Origin: Isoetes taiwanensis
Lineage: Eukaryota > Streptophyta > Lycopodiopsida > Isoetales > Isoetaceae
NCBI GenBank assembly: GCA_021234155.1
Contig: JAJEKV010000108.1
Coordinates: 2,669,792 to 2,733,791 of the forward strand
Direction: 5' to 3'
DNA length: 64,000 nucleotides
Positions 1-11,839 of the stretch are shown here, one piece after another. Position numbers and translations under genes: made by a program. How positions within the stretch are numbered: position 1 is the stretch's first letter; the number at the start of each line of letters is the position of its first letter. Below the pieces are notes generated by a model. The model searched no databases. It was not told where the DNA came from and worked only from the letters and a program-made list of their open reading frames with translations.

Positions 1-1204
1 GGAGGGGCTAGTTGCCACACGAATAAAAATATGAACATAACTTAAAAATATCAAATAAAAATGTCATAACCTCAAGAGGTGATCATGTATGCTACTTCCG
101 GACAAAAACCTCTATAACAAGGAGGGGTTAGTGCATTATATATCATCGCGAACAAATTATGAGCACTTACAAAACATAAAATAAAGAAATATTGTGTATG
201 CCACAAGCAAAACCTCAAATGCCAAAATGATCTATGCGGTACTAAATGGGAATAGCAATAAAATTAGCAAAGAAATAAATAAAGGTGTAAACCTACAAAG
301 GACTGGTCGGCTTGCCATGCGATAAAGACCTGTATAAAAATGGAGGTTGATTTTAACAAGAATAAGCCAATCAATACTCGGTAGCTTCCTCTTCTCTCGG
401 CGGTACCTTATTCTCTTTGAATTGTTTCGAGGGCAGGAGGGGCTTCTTTCTTTTACCTGGTTTGGCCAATTGGCGTTTCTTTCATCTTTGTCCGGCCTTT
501 AGCGCCTTCATCTGTGACCTTAAAGTCCCTCGATCCCTAGTTTATTAAGGAAGTCCTTTGGTATTGGCGGTTTACCGTTGGTTTCATCACGAGGAGTCCA
601 TTCTAGAATCCAGCGATCCGAGACATGGATGTCATTACAAATGGAGCCGGTATCAATATTCCATGCATCGCGGTATTTTGTACGTTACGTTGGGACCAGC
701 TATTTTAGGCGATGTTTACCTTGACTTCTCATCGGCTTCCTCTTCACTACTCGGCGGTACTTATTCTCTTTGAACCCACCTTCTTTGTTATTATATTTTT
801 TATCAGCGTGGCGCCTTGGCGTAATCCAACCCTCCCTTTCTGGGAGGTTTGGTTTGTCTTGTTGTTTTGTTGGTGATAATGCGGTCACAGTTAGCGGCAT
901 CGTTTTAGGCTTTTCATTAAATTATGGGTTTTGGGGCGATTTTTATGCCTTCACGTTTGTCAATACTTGCGAGGCTTATCACTAAGTTTTTTCCTCGGCT
1001 CGAAAGGCGAGGTTTTAATCCACGTTGATAACTTTTCGGTACACTAGCCAGTCTCTATTAGCGTGCCCATTTTGTTGGGTCAAATGGTATAATTGGTTTT
1101 CCCTTTATTTTTATGGTGGATTGGCGTAATGATAGGCTACCCACTATCCATTATAGCTCTCTTCGGGATGAATGAGAAATTAAGCTCCGGCCTGTGTCTC
1201 GGTC
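1..1204. other. Intergenic, no gene recognised; weak short repeats
   Basis: No coding domain recognised on either strand. A GGAGGGGYTAGT motif starts both position 1 and position 121, with loosely similar AT-rich sequence after each, so a diverged 120-bp tandem pair is possible. A stretch of about 42 bp at 379-421, containing CTCGGCGGTAC and TTCTCTTTGAA, recurs at 732-773. The small open frames at 558-773 and 770-985 have no recognisable motif and look like chance. Confidence 0.4.
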
Positions 1205-3780
1205 CTTCGAGAATGGAAGGGTTGTTAGCGAATGCGCCAGTATCAACAACAATATAAAGATAAGCATAAAATTATAATGAATTATTAAGAGGGCGTGGTA
1301 TTGAGGGCGAGTTCATTGGCGGACTCCATTACCCTTTCCACGGCAACATCTGATGCTTCAATAGGAGCATTCCCGCCGAGTTTCCTACATGCGCCTAAGC
1401 GGTAATGCTTCTATCGTAGACTTTCTGCGTGATGTCACGATTGCGCCAGATTGAGGAGCGATGTGATTAAAGTGTGTTAGCAATGTGGCATCTTATTGTA
1501 TGCTTATGTTAATGCAATATGACATGAGGGTGTTGGGCAAGCAAAACCCTATCAGAAAATTTTTACAATGTTTCTTTTAAAATGCGTTTGAATCAAAAAC
1601 TTGTATTACCTTATACAAGTATATGCATGAAAATCTACCAAAAATTTCCTAGATGCGCCAAGCTCAATAGGAAATTTCTACAATTTCAGCGAAACAAACC
1701 TTCTCTACCCAGGATTATTTGCTCCGCAATATTGTGAAATTCGAAGTTTCTATTTGGCAAATTGTGAATATTTATTATAATATTTATACAGAGTCCTTAT
1801 TATTTAAGGACCCAGCATGAGGCCAGGTGTATATTAGATCAATAAGCGTTTGTTTAAATTTATATTCATTGCGGTCTGCTTGATATGATGATAAAGAAGC
1901 AACGATGAAGGAAATAAACATCGATGGCAGAAATCATAGGGATTAAACCAAGTTGTGTGATGAAGCGGCATGGAACTTTAGCAAAACTTAATATACTTGT
2001 ACCAAGTTATTGTCGCTAAAAGCATTATTCTCTACTTGAGTTTAGCATTGGATGGAGATCACCGGATAAGAGTCCGTGAGTGCAAAGGAAGTTGCAGGGT
2101 TCAATAACTATTATCAAATTTACGTATGACTATTAGAGCGCATAAAGATGGTTGATTTACATTAACAAGTGCCGCTTTTAGTAGGGAAGGTCAAGAGTCA
2201 AAATCAATTAGTGAAGTCGAGAGAGTTCTAGATTCTCTTAAAAGATCTACAAGAGATTCCATGTTGAGCTTCTCATAGGCACTTCACATGAATGGTGTTG
2301 CGAGGGCGACGCTATTCATTCTTAATTATGTGAAACTTCATGAAGATTCCCTTCATTTCCTGAAAACTCTATGGGTATGGAAGTCTAAGGATAAATACAG
2401 CATTCAACGACATTCTAAGTAGATGACTCTAAACCGCGTAGATTTCTACAAAGTATGAAGCTACACTTACTTTGAAGGTGACAAATGAAATATGTACATT
2501 TTGAGCAATAATTCAAGCATTAATCCTTGATAATAATTGGTATTTTGCTTTCGAGTTTAGTGTTTAGATGTAAGGTTATAAATGCACCATATAAAGGAAT
2601 CTAAGTGTATGTTATGGCAGTGCATGAGTTAGGACTTTGGCTTTGTGTTTCCTTACCATTGAGCCCACAAATCATAAATACCCTAATCTTAGATCCCATC
2701 AAGCATAGCGCTAGTTGATATCGTAAACCATAACCCTAGACCCTAGCAAAATGTGCATGGTTTAAAATTAAGATTCACTACCAACTCTGATTAAAGCTGA
2801 ACACTTAGGATGTTCAATCGGATGTGATTATAGACACTTAGCTCCAAACAATGAAGTTCCCACAAAACATTCACCTTCTTTTCAAAAGGTCCAATCATAT
2901 CATTAGCATGATAATAGAGCAATAGATGAAGTCGAAATCAGGTAGGAAAAACATAATACAGGGACGAGACCTAGAGATCAATAAAGTAAACTCAATGGCA
3001 TGTTAAAATTGCACCTCGGGCATCTTCAAGAATTCTGCAAGAATTTGAAGTAATACTTCATATTTTTGCTAGATGTATGAAAACATCAATGGGATTCCTC
3101 CACCAAAATTGTTTTAGCTCAAAATGCCGTGGGATAGGTTGCTAGTTGTTTTAGATATAATAATCATTTGAAATGGATCTGAATTTGAAAATCGAGGGGC
3201 TAGAACCATAACTTTTTGTGCTACTCTTACGGTTTTGAGTATCCAATGTGACTACGCTAACACACTTTCAGTAGCCGTCTTTTTCCCTTTCCAATATCCC
3301 TTGCTTGAAATCAGAAATATAAATTTTATGTTACATGTCAAATCTTATACGAAACCATCCGGTTCTTTCAAAGAGAGACATGGTAACTTCAATGTTAGAA
3401 ACTTCTGAGAACTATAGAGGTTAACCACGGTTTAATGGCTCTTCAAAAGAATTAAAGAGATGATAAAACATTCCTAAAATCGCCCATGGCGTAATGCATG
3501 TGTTTTAAATATATGATATATCAAAATCCTTAGTTATATATTTTTTAGCAGCCTATCATGTCAATATGATATATGACCAATGTCTTCTATTTGAAAAGAA
3601 GCGGATGGTTGCATAAGATTTGACATGTAACATAAATTATATTTGATTTACAAGGGTCATTGGAAGGCGTGAGAGGTGTTAGTGGTAGTCACATTGATAG
3701 CTGGCGCAGAAGCAACGCGAAGGGAATTTTTATTTGGAGGGTTTTGGAGATGGCTTGGAGGGTTCCTTGGGTGAATATTC
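1205..3780 (-). repeat. Dispersed repeat, copy 1 (inverted relative to 53.1-55.2 kb)
   Basis: Read in reverse complement, this block aligns collinearly with 53100-55160. Anchors include TATCAACAACAATATAAAG near 1240 (partner near 55100), TTGGGCAAGC plus CCCTATC near 1535 (partner near 54830), TTAAGGACC near 1805 (partner near 54575), CAATGAAGTTCCCACAAAAC near 2850 (partner near 53530) and ATCATTTGAAATGGATC near 3165 (partner near 53230). Identity is moderate with many small indels. The copy is about 500 bp longer because of a MITE-like insertion at 3210-3712. I do not know what the ancestral unit was: an old duplication of genic or intergenic DNA, or a non-autonomous element without recognisable ends. 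Confidence 0.8.
3210..3712. mobile_element. Foldback / long-TIR MITE-like element
   Basis: The left arm (about 3240-3382) and right arm (about 3580-3698) are inverted repeats of each other over 115-140 bp. Both contain CAATGTGACTAC at the outer side and TTATGTTACATGTCAAATCT (or its complement) further in. The element interrupts the dispersed repeat exactly where the inverted copy at about 53190 continues without it, which gives an empty site. The interior is AT-rich with no coding capacity. Exact ends and target duplication are not resolved because flank and arm have drifted. The long arms suggest a Mutator-like or foldback MITE; the family is not certain. Confidence 0.72.
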
Positions 3781-6602
3781 CTTAGAATATTCTCTATTTT
3801 AACAACATTCAGCTTCTATTTTTGCTTTTGTAAAGCCGCCTTTATTTTACTTTTCAACATGTAGCAATTTGTGTTCATCTAGTGAACGATGTAGTCATGA
3901 AGCTTATAATGCCTTAAATATTCAAGAAATCGATTTTGTGTCAACATATGAGTGAAATCCTACTAATAACCGCACGTTAATAACTGTAGAATTGATAATA
4001 AAATATTCCTACAGAAGCTGTTGTTGCTACTTCCCTTCTTAAAGGGGTTGCTGAAGAACATCCTTTGTCGAAATATAGATTGAATGATGTTCAAAGAAAA
4101 AATATCAGAATGGACGGGCTTTACAAAAATCGTACATCGGATGTTTGCATGGAATGTATATATCCTTTTTAGTTCTCTACCCATGAAATCCCGGGGCATG
4201 CTTGCTTGAATTAAGGATTATACCCTAGCATTATAAGTTTCATCGGTTGTCTGGAGTAGTGCATAACATCCTATAAATTATGCCCACGTCTTTATAGACT
4301 CAATATCACACTCGGTTAATAAAGCTTAATTAAGCTTTGTTTTATTCTACATAAAGCTTCCATACCACATTTATGCACACTTCCCAAAATTCCCGTAAAT
4401 TAGACGGATCTCATTCAATAAGGAGAATTCACACTAATCACATCGGGCATTGTTCAGTGGGGCGGAAATCCCTCTAATGGAATAGTTCCCTCTCCAATGT
4501 TTCCAACTTCGCTTCGTTATATTTACTCCTCCGTTTGCCACAGGAGCCAATCTGGCAGACGAGGGATTGAGATTATTGGCTATGATACTGCTGACTAAGA
4601 TAGTAGGTATCTTTACATTTGAGGAACAAAACCCAAAACACCCTTTATTTGTGACATCCTCCCATTTTACTTTCCAGCATCCGGTGAAGCATGGTGCAAT
4701 AGTGGATACGAACTTTATTAATTTTAGCATTACATCTGACCATTGGACTTGATTCTACGCTGACATCTTATTTTACTACTAGAGCTCCGTTCTTCCTAAT
4801 AAGCCCATTCCCTTGGTAGTAAATCATACTCTGTACAGGCATGTGGCATCATCCAGCATATTCCATTTTGTGGAAGCATCCTAATAACGTCGATAGGTAT
4901 GTGGGCCCTCTTGTCGGACAATGGCTGCGAGGGAGCCCATCTTTGCTATATTCGTTGCTGGCTGCGGTCGCGCAGCATTCTACGGTTGTTTTTCCTCCTA
5001 AACCACGCTGAATGGGCCTTAAACCACTATGTAAAGCTTTTCTTAGAGTTGATATGAGAGGGAGGAGGAAGCGGATGGGTAATGTTACTAGTCATTGGAG
5101 TGCCCATTACTGGCATTAAAGGTATCCACAGGGACCCTATTCCAATAAAATTACATTTCTTATCGCTTTTTGCACTTTCGCGTGACCATCCGTCGGTAAC
5201 ATTACATCGTGCAAGGATAATTTATTCACATACCCTCTTGATGCCCGATAACTAGTACAGAGACTACGATAGATTAATGTTAAGGGATTTGAGAGGCTGC
5301 GGTTGTGGGATTCGCTCAATCCTCCATCAGGATTGCCCCACATCGCTGCTCTTTACATTGCCACCATATACGACCATGAGCCTAATGAGTAGTTGAAAAT
5401 GTCTAATATTTCGAAAAGCGTATGGCGTTAAAATGTGAAGTTTAAAATGTATGGACGATGGAAATGTGGGGATGATAGTGTTTGTCAAGCCCTTTTTCAA
5501 CTACGGTGGGTACGTCACTAGCTAACCAACCAGTTGAGTTTTTGAATGACTCTCAAGATCATTGTCTGTAACCCGGTGAATTAAGTTTGGCTATGGGTGA
5601 AAACGATTGTAATTTAAAATCGTATCTCTATGAATCTCAACGTCCTCTTCCATGCCGTGTTGAAGGTTTTAACAATAGAGACCATCGGTTGTACTCAAGT
5701 TTTCGGTCTCCCAGCGCCTTAGCGAAGTGTCTTTGCTACGGTTCATCTTCGAAACCGACCCAATAATAGCTAAGGAAGTGGTACGGCAAACTTACGCCAG
5801 CGTGATCGGCGAGGGTTCACTTTCGGCTTCTAAGTCTCATAAACAGCGGGATGGGTTCAGAAATTTGTATCTTAGAAGACATTGAATGCTTAATAAGCGT
5901 GGTAGAGTTCAAAACCTTCCTGGAAGCTCTGGTCGACGAAAAATGACCTTGCTTGCTAAAAGGGCTATGTCTTCTTCTCCAATACGCATTCGGTGACATC
6001 CCCTTTCTGTTGGGGAAGGTGAACTTTCGTGGCCGGAGCAATGTAAGCGTTGTTCCTATCAATGAAATCTAACGGTAAAGCCCGGTGAACGCATGAAATA
6101 CCGATCCCCTCTTCGCCCGAGGGAAGCTTTTGCTTTCGTTAAATGCGGAAAACCTCTGGTTGAGATTAAGTTGCCCGAAGAATTTGCTCTTCAAGTCGGA
6201 CTCGTAAACACCAAGCGCTGCTTACAGGCAACTCCAACCTAGAGGATCCATCTCTCGCGATCATGAGTGAGGCCACCGAAAATGACCAGCCATATTGGCG
6301 GGTGACCACATTTATTAGTGACATATTTATTAGCTGAAGCAGTTCAGGCCTTTACTATTTGTAGTACTGGCGAACTGCGATGAAATTGAACAGTAGGCGA
6401 CAATGGCTGAAGAAGTTCAGACCCTTTTACTACTTGTGAGCACTGTGAACACTGAGTAACGCGGGTGAGTTACTCTTCAAAGGTGCTCAGGGGAATGTAA
6501 GTTATTTAGAGCAAGGGAGCAGGAGATGATGCAAATAGAAGAAAGAAAAGCTCCGCGATGGAAATAGTAAACGTAGGTTTGACTACGTGAATGCGGTAGG
6601 AT
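3781..6602. other. Intergenic, nothing recognised
   Basis: AT-rich below 4.9 kb and more mixed above. The longest frame (4434-4730, minus, 98 codons) and its plus-strand counterpart at 4567-4752 show no motif I can name. No RNA gene, tandem array or element end was seen. Confidence 0.4.
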
Positions 6603-6990
6603 TGAAGACAATATACTCAATAAATGACAACAAGATCACAATCCAATGATCGCGGTGAAAATCAAAGTGGTCACTAATTTTCACATGATCATCTACAGTC
6701 AAACGGTGTTATGTCGAGCTCAAAACGTCTCCTGCTTCCATATCGACCTATGCGGCGGTATCGTCTCTCCATTCTTCCCGACTTGTTTATATCTATACTT
6801 CCTTTCAATCACGAGGTGCATCCTTGTCAAATTGACGCATCCCCTTCATATATTAAGTTCTCCAACGCACAAAGTCGAGATGAAAATGGAGCTTTAACGT
6901 CCTTAAATTGACCCTAGTTAGGCTTTGACTTTGGTGGTCCAGCGCCAAACCCTATAAGTGGCCGAGTGTCGAAGATTTCCTGTGACGGCA
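6603..6990 (-). repeat. Copia LTR (3' LTR of a minus-strand element)
   Basis: Starts TGAAGACAAT and ends GGCA, so TG...CA ends are plausible. It aligns along its length with 38582-38964. Shared landmarks are AGTGGTCACTAATTTTCACA, CTCTCCATTCTTC, TAAGTTCTCCAAC and CGAAGATTTCCT. Length is about 388 bp. No matching 5-bp duplication can be read on its outer side. Confidence 0.75.
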
Positions 6991-7060
6991 AGACTGTACT
7001 AGCCGCCACCTTTGACTTTGACTTTGACTTTCCTTAGCTGCTTCTCATAGATTCTCCCCA
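6991..7060 (-). repeat. TTTGAC tandem hexamers next to the copia LTR, purine-tract region
   Basis: Three to four CTTTGA units followed by GCTTCTCATAG. Read on the element's strand this is a purine-rich stretch just inside the 3' LTR, where a polypurine tract is expected. The same arrangement recurs at 40725-40761 with six units. Confidence 0.55.
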
Positions 7061-7189
7061 TTCAACTCCATAGCTTTGATAACGTAGTACCATTTAACAC
7101 TTTCCTTCGTATTTATTTTTCCGCTACCGGCGATCATTTTGTCTCAGGTCTACTAAATTTTAACTCTGTCAAAGCGCTTTATCAAAATA

Positions 7190-8331
7190 TCACGCCAATG
7201 CATGTCCGGTTTGAACATATTAATGCCGGTTCAGCCGTTGCTTTTTCCTTACTGAATCCTTATGAAATGCATCTCCCATTTCGATATGTTTGAGCCCTTT
7301 CATGTTCATACATTGGATTTTTACCGTCATTCTATTACAGGCGGTATCGAAAAACAATTTCAAAGGTTTTCTTTGCTCTATACCTATTTCTTGTAGCAAC
7401 CTTCACTCCATACTAATGGTACGGTTTGCGTACTGGCGATTGAATACAACGGATAAAAGTGCTAATGTACCTTTGCTTCACCGCATTTCCATGAAATGGG
7501 TACTCCTCTGGCAATACAGAAGAAAATAATTCGAAGTTGAACCTTTCATCGGGGTCTACGAAATACGAGATCCGGTATATTAACTCCATACGTACATCAG
7601 AATTGTATCCCATAATCCCGCAGTTCCTTTCAAAATATCTTTAAAGACCCTCTTATTTTGCCAGGTGCTCTTTTTCAACGTTATGTGATTTTCACCAGAA
7701 TATTGGTACCAAATGAAATATCGGGTCTGAAATATGACTAGATAAATATAATGCTTGACGGCTTAACTCTTGATATGGAATGTTTTCCATTTAGAGCCTG
7801 TCATCATTCAAATTCAGGTTGGTTGTTACTGGAACCATGGGAGTTTTACCGCAATCTGTTGAATCTTTTTGTTTTATGCACGCGTATTCTCACCTTGTGT
7901 CAAAGAACCTGTTTGTCTCTATCTCTTTGAGGCTTAAATTCCTAAAACAAGTTAAGCCCAAATTACGTCATTTTAAACCCGATTCTTGAGAATAATAGCC
8001 AGCACATCAGATTGCTGCTAAACATCACGGTAATCATCCACATATAGTGCAATGCCAAGCATACTTCATTCCCATCAGCGCTTGAACAAATAAATATTTC
8101 CATCATCCTTTAGTTTTATAAAACCCATGTTCCTTAAATATGAATTAAATACAAATATACCATTGTCTTGGTAGTACCGACCCGCCAGCGGCCTTTTGGG
8201 TTGCCCCTAGGGGAGCAAAACCTTACATTTTGTATGGGCTTTTTAATATCTAGGTATATCTTTAGAATATCCCTAGGATATCTTTGAGTAGTACTAAAGA
8301 AACCTCCTTCATCAAGAGATTGGCCGGTCAT
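7190..8331 (-). pseudogene. Broken copia RT-RNase H reading frame
   Basis: This is the C-terminal part of a copia polyprotein that would have copied element RNA into DNA and degraded the RNA. GIALYVDD is read at 8033-8056, which includes the YVDD catalytic box of copia RT. PRQWY is read near 8170 with a frame change. Near 7190-7315 the pattern RAQ..IEMG..FHKDSVRKKQ corresponds to the end of copia RNase H (usual form KHIE.RYHFIRD). Stops and frameshifts occur every 20-60 codons, so no product is possible. The short frames at 8134-8331 and 7413-7613 on the minus strand are fragments of this. The RT start (TAFL motif) is missing here. Confidence 0.8.
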
Positions 8332-10219
8332 TTTCTAATATTTGAGCTGACCACTCTGAAACCGGTTAACCCGGAGTCGTTCTCGGCGATGGTGGCTTTC
8401 AATTTGAGGTATAGAGAGCTGACATAGCGGGGATACGCAAGATAGGAAATGTTTGGGAGAAGGTTGGTGAAGATGTTTACGTAATTTATGATCAATGCCC
8501 ACGAGGCTTACCGGCATTCTGAGGAAAGCGCCCATGGTTCCTCGAATGGTAGCTCGGAAAGAAGCGGCCGGAATTTCCATTTTGCAGCGAGGGGTAGCAG
8601 TACGGTAATTGATGAATTCGTAAGCACGAGAGAATTCGGTAGACCAGCGCCGCGTTTCTTCTTCACTTTTAGAAGATTATGGCGAATTCAGACCAACGCG
8701 TTTTGGATGCATTGCATGCTTTTCAAAGCAATAGATTAAAACATCGCCACAATTTGAAGATTTTGATTGACATACAAGATCTTCGCGGCTGATCAAAGCC
8801 GTGGAGTTGAATCTTTCGAGGATGCGCGCACAACAAAGCTTCGAAATGCCTGCGAGATTTGATTTCCCTCTTCTAGCTCTTCTACCATTTAGAAATTCCG
8901 CCTTGGCGCACCTTAGTGCAGCTTCCATTCCACTATTTGTCAAATCTATTGGCATGCCATGCGGGATACTGCGGCCAATTCAAAACTACGGACCTCAGGG
9001 AATTCCAGCGATTATGCATCATGCATTTCATGAAAGGGATCTTACATTGTGTCATGCTTGCTGAGTTTTCAAGGGAAGAAGATATTCACAAAGAAATTAC
9101 ATTTGCTTTTTAGTGACATTGCCGAATTAATGTCCTCACCAAGGATTAATGAATGTTTGTTGTTGGTCATAAAAGATTGAGTTTAGTTTGTTGTTGTTTG
9201 CAGGGTTTGGCGATGGCATTCATATAATATCTATTGAAAGCAACACACTTTTGAAACATATTTTTAAGATTTGCGGCGGCACTTTTCTCGCATAGCGACA
9301 TGAGGTATAGAACATCGTAGAAGGTTTGATGTGTGGAATATGAGATGCCGGTAGACTTTTGTATGGGCTTTACGATACATTCCTTTTTGTTGCATGTGTT
9401 GAAAATAATTTACAGAACTAAGTATGCCATCAATAACTTTGCTCTAACCAAAACTGAAGGTGATTATTTTAATGCCTCGTTTTTATCAAATATATTGTGG
9501 TAATGTTGATGCTGTTAAAATATCCACTTCCATATTGCGCTTATAACGAAGCAATTTGGCGAGAAGAAATGGAACTACATGCACTCTTAATCTTAGCGTC
9601 TAAAGGAGATGTGTGGTTTAAATAGCGCGGGAAGCCAGCGTATTACTGGATTGGGCCATCTTCATTTTAGATTATAGAGATTGAGCATTTGTCCGGATTA
9701 GTCGCGGCGTGCTTTGTTGTTTCATTCTAAACTTTCTGTTAAGATTGTTCAAATTATTGCATGCATTTTCATGTGACAATCCTTGAAGTAGATGTTAGCA
9801 TTAAAGTTTTGTTTGTTATTGAGAACCAAGATATCATTTGAATTCGCGGGGAAATTTTAAATAGCGGAAAGATGTCACTTATCAAAGTTCACTTTGTAGC
9901 CGCCATGAGCGCGATTCTGAAAAATGTTCAGAATTTTTGTACAGAATCTATTAAACTCTTGAGTAGAACTTATGGGTAATGACTCTACTAAAAATGCGAG
10001 AATGTTTGAAATTAGTTATAAAAGAGCGGTGGTAAAGATCGACGTGAGCGCGCGAATTCTCATGAGAGGCACACTCACCGGTTTTGGTCTTGTGGAAAAC
10101 ATCGAGTTTTGGTAGGTCTACATCACGTTTTTCAAAGAATCACGGATTTGTGGGTATGGTTTTGTTCAATAATGAAGATTGTTGCTTCGATTGGATAAAA
10201 AGCGATGTGGCTGTAGTTT
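8332..10219. other. Unassigned stretch with short unrecognised frames
   Basis: Somewhat more GC-balanced than its surroundings up to about 9.1 kb. Frames of 81-92 codons lie on the minus strand at 8335-8580 and 8677-8955, with overlapping plus-strand frames. I recognise no domain in them and their composition gives no support for coding. From 9.1 kb the sequence is AT-rich and featureless. Confidence 0.35.
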
Positions 10220-10225
10220 CCTCTG

Positions 10226-10640
10226 TTGACATGTCATTTAGCCACAATCCATGAAGTAGGAAAGAATACTTACGAATTTCTACATGTCCTAATGAATACG
10301 ATGTCACATGTCTTTATAGATGTAGGAAAATATTTGATTTCTGCGGCTCTATGCTTCCCATTCCGCGTGTCTTTAGTAGTAGGGCCGAATGCTTTTGTTA
10401 CTAAAAGCGTTGTAGGAAAAGAATACATGAATTACAACATGTGTAATGCTTCTATTGTCACATGTCTTTATAGAGTAGGAAGATGAAGTATGCTTCCATG
10501 TCACATGTAAAACAATTCTATTCTTTATGGTAGACCAGTACTTTATTTGCTAAAGGCATTATAGGAAGAATACATGAATTACGACATGTACCGAAAATAC
10601 TTCTATTGTCACATGTCTTTATAAGTAAAGAATACTTGAT
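10226..10640 (+). repeat. Tandem repeat, about 150-bp units with TCACATGTCTTTATA core
   Basis: Two good copies at about 10390-10480 and 10540-10628 share TACATGAATTACRACATGTR, then ACTTCTATTGTC or GCTTCTATTGTC, then ACATGTCTTTATA. A more diverged copy lies at 10250-10330. The 86-codon frame at 10226-10486 runs through the array and is probably a by-product of it. Confidence 0.7.
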
Positions 10641-11153
10641 TCTCTACATGTCCACATCCTTCCATATCCACTTGGCGGGTCTTTATAATTGTGGTAGGAC
10701 TAGAGTACTTGATTTGCTTACATATTGATGCGTGCAAGTCCTTGTCCTTATAGTATTCCATGTAAGACAAGTTACTTCAGCTTCACTTCAATTTATGAAT
10801 TAAAAGCATGAAGGGGTGTCTATAAATGTATCCCCTTTTGGTGCATGTGGCTATATTCTACAAATCACTTAAAAGTACCCAAAAAGTACATGCATAATGA
10901 AACATATCCAGGGGAATTATGGCTTAAATGTATGCAAAATTACATAAAAATCCAATGTGTTTATACAAATAAAACAACCAAAGATGTGCGTGAAGAAATC
11001 CATGTTGTGTCAATTCGATTACAATTCGTGCACCCTTTTCATGCTTTACTAGCGCCTATTTTTTGCCTTAACCAAACCATCAAAATTTGATTTGTATTCC
11101 TTGAGGAGGTCGGGACCCGGCGCAACCGAATCCCCACTAACATTGATAATCAT
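10641..11153. other. Intergenic, nothing recognised
   Basis: AT-rich. It holds an 81-codon frame at 10845-11090 (plus) without motifs. No repeat or RNA structure was found. Confidence 0.35.
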
Positions 11154-11570
11154 AGGACCCATAAAATCCTAACAATATCCTAACATTTTGGATATTGTTA
11201 GAGAAAAACCATTAAACCATACATTTTTGCATAACAAACCATTAGGAATTGTAGAGATGTATTTCGCCGGAGGGAAAAGGACCATTACGGCATAAAATCC
11301 CCAAGCATTAAATGGCAGAATATGCAATATCCTAGCTGTTGGCTACCATTTTGGATCGTTAATTGGAACACCATTAGCCAGTTCCTACATCTTGGTATAA
11401 TTTAGACCATTAAAAATTTGAGATATATGGTGTTTATGGAATAGGACCATTTTCAAATCCCCAGCATTATAAAATGGCAAGTTCATAATATCCTAACATT
11501 ATCCCCCATTTTGGATATCATTAATTGGAACACCGTAAACCAATGCCTATATCTAGTAGTTGGTACTAAG
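11154..11570 (+). repeat. Tandem repeat, two to three units of about 124-167 bp
   Basis: Units begin near 11154, 11278 and 11444 with GGACCATT or GGACCCATA. The last two share AATCCCCAGCATTA-type sequence, AATATCCTA, CCATTTTGGAT and TTAATTGGAACACC in the same order. The first unit is shorter and matches only the AATATCCTAACATTTTGGAT part. Confidence 0.72.
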
Positions 11571-11839
11571 GTTAAGCTATAGGCTTGATCAATAGTTATC
11601 CCGTCGTAAAGTTTTAGTGTATCTAATTTATCTTATCCAATAGTTCCAGCTTTCTAACGATTTTGCACTAAGAGAATCAGTGGTTCTTTGAAAAACAAGA
11701 TAACTTATTGCACGCAGATGATTTTGCATTAAAATTAGAGATATATTGTGGAGCCATCAGAAATACTGACTAACATAAACCTAAACACAGGCTTCGAGAA
11801 ACCTTGCTCGGAAAACCTTGTAGGAGTCATGAGGGATAA
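11571..11839. other. Spacer between tandem arrays
   Basis: AT-rich up to the start of the GC-richer satellite. No feature seen. Confidence 0.3.

Larger units (their letters stand above)
6603..8331 (-). mobile_element. Ty1/copia retrotransposon, 3' half (LTR, RNase H, RT C-terminal part)
   Basis: On the minus strand the order is RT core, RNase H, purine-rich tract, then LTR: a copia 3' half. The frame is broken many times. Everything upstream (gag, protease, integrase and the first part of RT) is absent next to it, and recognisable copia sequence stops by about 8.33 kb. The LTR matches the one at 38582-38964, where the complementary 5' half lies, so the two may be parts of one split element or two members of one family. 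Confidence 0.82.

Noticed and set aside
4434-4752. LINE endonuclease (a SDHW-like end on the plus strand)
   Set aside because: Only three to four residues agree, and no upstream GDFN or downstream RT block is present.
8335-8955. Continuation of the copia RT or a host gene fragment on the minus strand
   Set aside because: No copia motif (TAFL or GIDYEETFSP) was found here, and the frames match nothing I can name; left unassigned.
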